Source: Bolinopsis microptera (Eukaryota > Ctenophora > Tentaculata > Lobata > Bolinopsidae). From it: a DNA stretch of 64,000 bases. Below, in pieces: positions 60,300 to 64,000 of the stretch (within the stretch, counting starts at the first letter, position 1; every line of letters begins with the position of its first letter). Both the position numbers and the translations under genes were made by a program. Location: contig NC_087074.1 of assembly GCF_026151205.1 (NCBI RefSeq), forward strand, positions 14,756,667 through 14,820,666, given 5' to 3'. Under the pieces are notes generated by a model. It was not told where the DNA came from. It was given only the letters and a program-made list of their open reading frames with translations, and ran no database searches.

Positions 60300-63200
60300 C
60301 TCAGTACCATTCTAGAGCGGCTAAAGTGAAGGTTACTTTAATGGAAGTGAAATTATTGAAACTATATCAAAATTAAACATTATATATATATTAGAGTATT
60401 AGGGAGTTATTTGAAAAGTTTACTTTCATATCTAGCAAACAATCTTTAAATGTACGACGATAAAATTCGCAGATATACTATTATGTAGTGATGTATGTCA
60501 ATGTATGTGTTATCTATTATAACTTTGAAACTGTGCAAAAAAAATGGCTATGACATCCCGGGACCCGGATCATTTCAAATGTTTCAACTCATGGAACGGA
60601 CATAACACGGATGATCGAATTCAGAGTGCACTTGATGCCACAGCTAGGTGCATTTCAACATGTAATCTGAGCTACATTTACTGATCAGGAAAATATTAAT
60701 ACTATTCATGTAGTACGGACCTAGCTCTTATATTATCATCCAATCTTGTAAGCTGGAGCCAGGATAAAAACACATACCATGAAATATTGGTGGAGTAAGC
60801 GAGAAGCGAGCAGATCTGTCGAATTAGGCACAACACAGCACGAGAATTATTGCTATTATATTAATTGTTTATATTAATTGTTTCTGCTGACGTCAACGGA
60901 AAGGAAGCAAGTTAGCACGATATTATTTATAGCTATAGTTAACAGGGCATTTTCGAAACATGAGGTTATTGCAACAGAAGAGTGCTAGCGCGCAGAGTAA
61001 AGCAAAACACTAGTTCTTAGTTCTGCAACACGGTTACTCATGACAATAGGAAATAATCTCATTGCAAAAGTGCTCCTTCATAAACAATTTACGTTTGTTC
61101 CGTCTAAGGAGAAATCATGAACAAGAAATGCGGCCGCTTTTCTTTTGTGGATGGCCGCTCAATTTCCCGATGGATCGGGAAAAAATAACGACTATTCTGA
61201 TTAGCGACAGGCCTACCACCAAACTCAGAACTTCATGAAATTTTACGGAACTGATGACTGATCTAAAACAAAAACCTAACAAAGTTTCAAGCCAAACAGG
61301 GGATCTTGATAATCCGTCGACGGACAACAAACACACAGCCGGGTCGCCGTACTGCAGTTAACACACATTTAAAAGTGACTTAAAACACACTTGCCCAACA
61401 TAAGTGATAAGGTACATCCCCTGCCATTTGATAATCATTGCTTATGAAGAGCAATAATCATCCCAAATATGATAAACATCCACCAGAAAAGTCGTGCTGA
61501 GTATAGGATGAAACGAATAGGATAATGACTACTAACTCCAGACATCAATAAGTTATTGGTAATTAGCGTAATTAGCTAATTACAAACGGTGTGATTAATA
61601 ACGAGAGAAGATTATGCTTAAAGTGCGAGCATCATGACTGATAACATAGATTTACACCCAGCAATTGGACCCCACGAGGATTTAAAATAACATGTACGCC
61701 AGGAAACCAACTCACACCAGCTGGCACAACGGTTATGTTATATATCTACCAGCTGAGACAAGCCGGCTAACTCTAATCAGCAACACCTGACTGCTACTTT
61801 TTAAGAATGTTTTCTGATAAATATGATTTATGAAGGACAACTGTGTAAATAAAAAAGGTTTTCAAGTCTTATCACATAATAAGTCAGCGAAAAGGTGAAA
61901 TTTAAGAGGGTCATTTGTCCTGAATAGCATAAAATTCCAAGTACAACTGTGAACTGACTGAAAAATGAAGATAACGTAATCTCTTAAATAAGAAAGCACT
62001 GATAAGTATCAATCACTACAGTGTAACTAACACGTAGCAGAAGACGATATGTATGATCTAGGTGACTTAAGCAGAAGCCAGTAATCTGTATAATGTTCAT
62101 GTAGACGACTCGCAATATTACACCAAAGTAAAATGTTCACCAGAAAGTCCAAATTCGTCCCCACGCCGGCGCGGTGTGGATCAAAGCAAAATCGATTAAG
62201 TGAAAACAGAGATTTGCTTCAAAACTTGTACGTTCAATCAACATTGAAAAGGAGAGGTTTGAAACACTGAATAACAATGTGTACACTATTAGGGAATCAA
62301 TTATGTCATTTGATACGCACACCGTCGCACACGCCGGTCAGTATTAGATCACGCCGGCGAGTGGAGAATAAGTCAATATTTTGATGGAGCGGTAGTAGCA
62401 CTTCCGAGATAGAGTCAAGGGGCGGATTGTCTTGTGGAACTTGTAGTGTTTGCGCCGGTTAATGTGCTAATTACCCGGCGTGGAGAGAAGATGAAGTAAA
62501 GGAGAGATGAAGTAAGAGATAACCGGATGGTAAAACTGATAAGTAATTCGGTGAAACAAAGGAAATCATCACTACTGTTATTTCAGATATACACCCGAGA
62601 AAATAATCACCTTCTCCCTATAAGGAGAAGATACTATACTCTCTACTATAAGGAGAGCTAATTACACGCAAAGAATAGATACAACTAAACTACGCACTCC
62701 TATGACGAGAATAATAGCTACAACAGTAGTATCGTGTACAATCTGTATATCTGTATATACTCTCCCTTGATCCCGTGCCAAATTACTGCTGCACGAAGAA
62801 GACATAAAAGGTTGTATCAATACAAGGTATAATCTAACGGGGGCTAATTATGACTTATGAGGCTGGGAAGATCAGAATCGTTAGTTAGTTTGTGATAGCA
62901 CTCGTGTGACAGCAATTTACAAAAATGTCCCAGAATCGTTGACACGTTGCACGGAAAAAGGATAATATCAAAATATGAAGAATATTTATTTCGATTCATG
63001 TTTTCAAAACACGTTTAGACGAGTATAAAAAGCCGGAGGCATTTCTATAAGTTTAGCTTGAGAGAGCGATTGCAAAAGCCAACAAGCATGCTCGGATAAT
63101 TACCAGAAAGGAGAACTGAACTCAGGAACAAAAACATCTAACTACAGGGACTTTTCCACGACAGAGAGAGGAAAGTTAACACTTACCACACGTATACTTG

Positions 63201-64000
63201 TCAACAAAGAAATCTGACCAATGCAACTTGCAAAATCTAACAACTCCGCGTTGTGAACACTGAAAACAGGCCAATCAAACCATATCATAATAGTCACGTG
63301 ACGTCACGCTTGGTTGAAATTCCTTGACAGATTAAAGCTGGGGAGCCTGGAACAGACTGTCTTACATCCAGCAAGTAGGTGGTGCTTTACTTTCTAGCTG
63401 CTGTGTGACGTGCGTTAGAGTGGTGTGATAGTGTGTGTGATAGTGTGTGTGATTGTTTGTGCTAATGAGATGGTATTACTGACATAATAGCCAAAAAAAT
63501 ACGCAAAGATGTATAAAAATCAATAAATTATATTATCAATGGTAAACAGATACACAAATATACTCAAACAAATCTAAATTATCTTTATCTCTGTTATCGT
63601 CCAGGCATAAATTGTTCTCGAGACAAGCCCAGTACGTTAATATCAAGCATAGTCAGACATGGTAATACACGTTGAATGTTGATTAACGTTTAATTGACGC
63701 TACACGATAATACTGGTGACACACTGCACAGTATTCAGTAACAGTGGTGGAATTAATTCGAGGCTAATGTTATGAGAAGTGTAACATGGCAAGTGCGGAA
63801 TAAAATCTCCGATCGTTGGCAATGCTTGACAAATATAAAACTAGAAGTAGCCTGTTCACGTGACCACAATCAATGCTAATTCACAATAGTATTTAACGAG
63901 TTAAAGACACGGCGAGCGCTAGCCGCTCATGGCTTACGTCCTTGCAAAGTAGCTCTAATGAACAAAAACACTGCACTTCTAGTAGCAAGCATGTCATGTG
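60300..64000. other. No recognisable gene; upstream of the SLC25 start
   Basis: The 3.7 kb contains no frame I recognise. It would hold the promoter of the minus-strand SLC25 gene. A possible minus-strand donor (GTAAGT, plus-strand ACTTAC at 63,181-63,186) could mark a distant non-coding first exon, but this is weak. A plus-strand TATAAAA occurs at 63,024-63,030 with no evident gene after it. Short GTGTGATA repeats lie at 63,420-63,455. Confidence 0.4.

Overview
The window is animal nuclear DNA: spliceosomal GT-AG introns, AATAAA poly(A) signals, an SLC25-type mitochondrial carrier, a Penelope-like retroelement, LINE relics and hAT- and TA-targeting DNA transposons. An AMT-type ammonium transporter (not an Rh glycoprotein) points to an invertebrate, since vertebrates lack AMT genes. 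The species cannot be named from sequence alone. Genes are sparse, and tandem arrays plus short inverted-repeat elements fill much of the space.

Layout. 1-9,890: non-coding DNA with several local duplications and a weak minus-strand zinc-ribbon-like fragment (8.5-9.6 kb). 9,895-12,575: a non-autonomous hAT element with a perfect 8-bp target duplication, filled by a GGA-rich minisatellite. 12.8-14.3 kb: a decayed LINE, itself interrupted by a 292-bp hAT MITE. 17.6-34.9 kb: ammonium transporter copy A in 11 exons. Its intron 7 carries a truncated Penelope-like element and its last intron an 8.1-kb, 12-bp satellite. 35.9-39.2 kb: nested MITEs, including an element inserted into its own family member at TA. 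39.76-40.14 kb: CCCTCT hexanucleotide array. 40.3-49.8 kb: the second unit of the segmental duplication, with ammonium transporter copy B. Its exons 1-8 are intact and its 3' end is wrecked. 49.8-53.15 kb: palindromic elements and a 24-bp minisatellite. 54.4-60.3 kb: a complete nine-exon SLC25A33/36-type mitochondrial pyrimidine-nucleotide carrier on the minus strand. Its 3.9-kb intron 2 hosts two opposite-strand genes for short, very acidic secreted proteins. 60.3-64 kb: no recognisable gene.

Functionally, the AMT genes would encode plasma-membrane ammonium channels/transporters and the SLC25 gene an inner-mitochondrial-membrane carrier; nothing links them in one pathway. As assembled, neither AMT copy gives a full-length product: copy A has a 1-bp deletion in exon 5, and copy B loses everything after exon 8. 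The two copies act as internal controls for each other. Comparing them shows which insertions and satellite expansions differ between them (Penelope-like element, 12-bp array and 13-bp array in A; 311-bp tandem and expanded hairpin in B).
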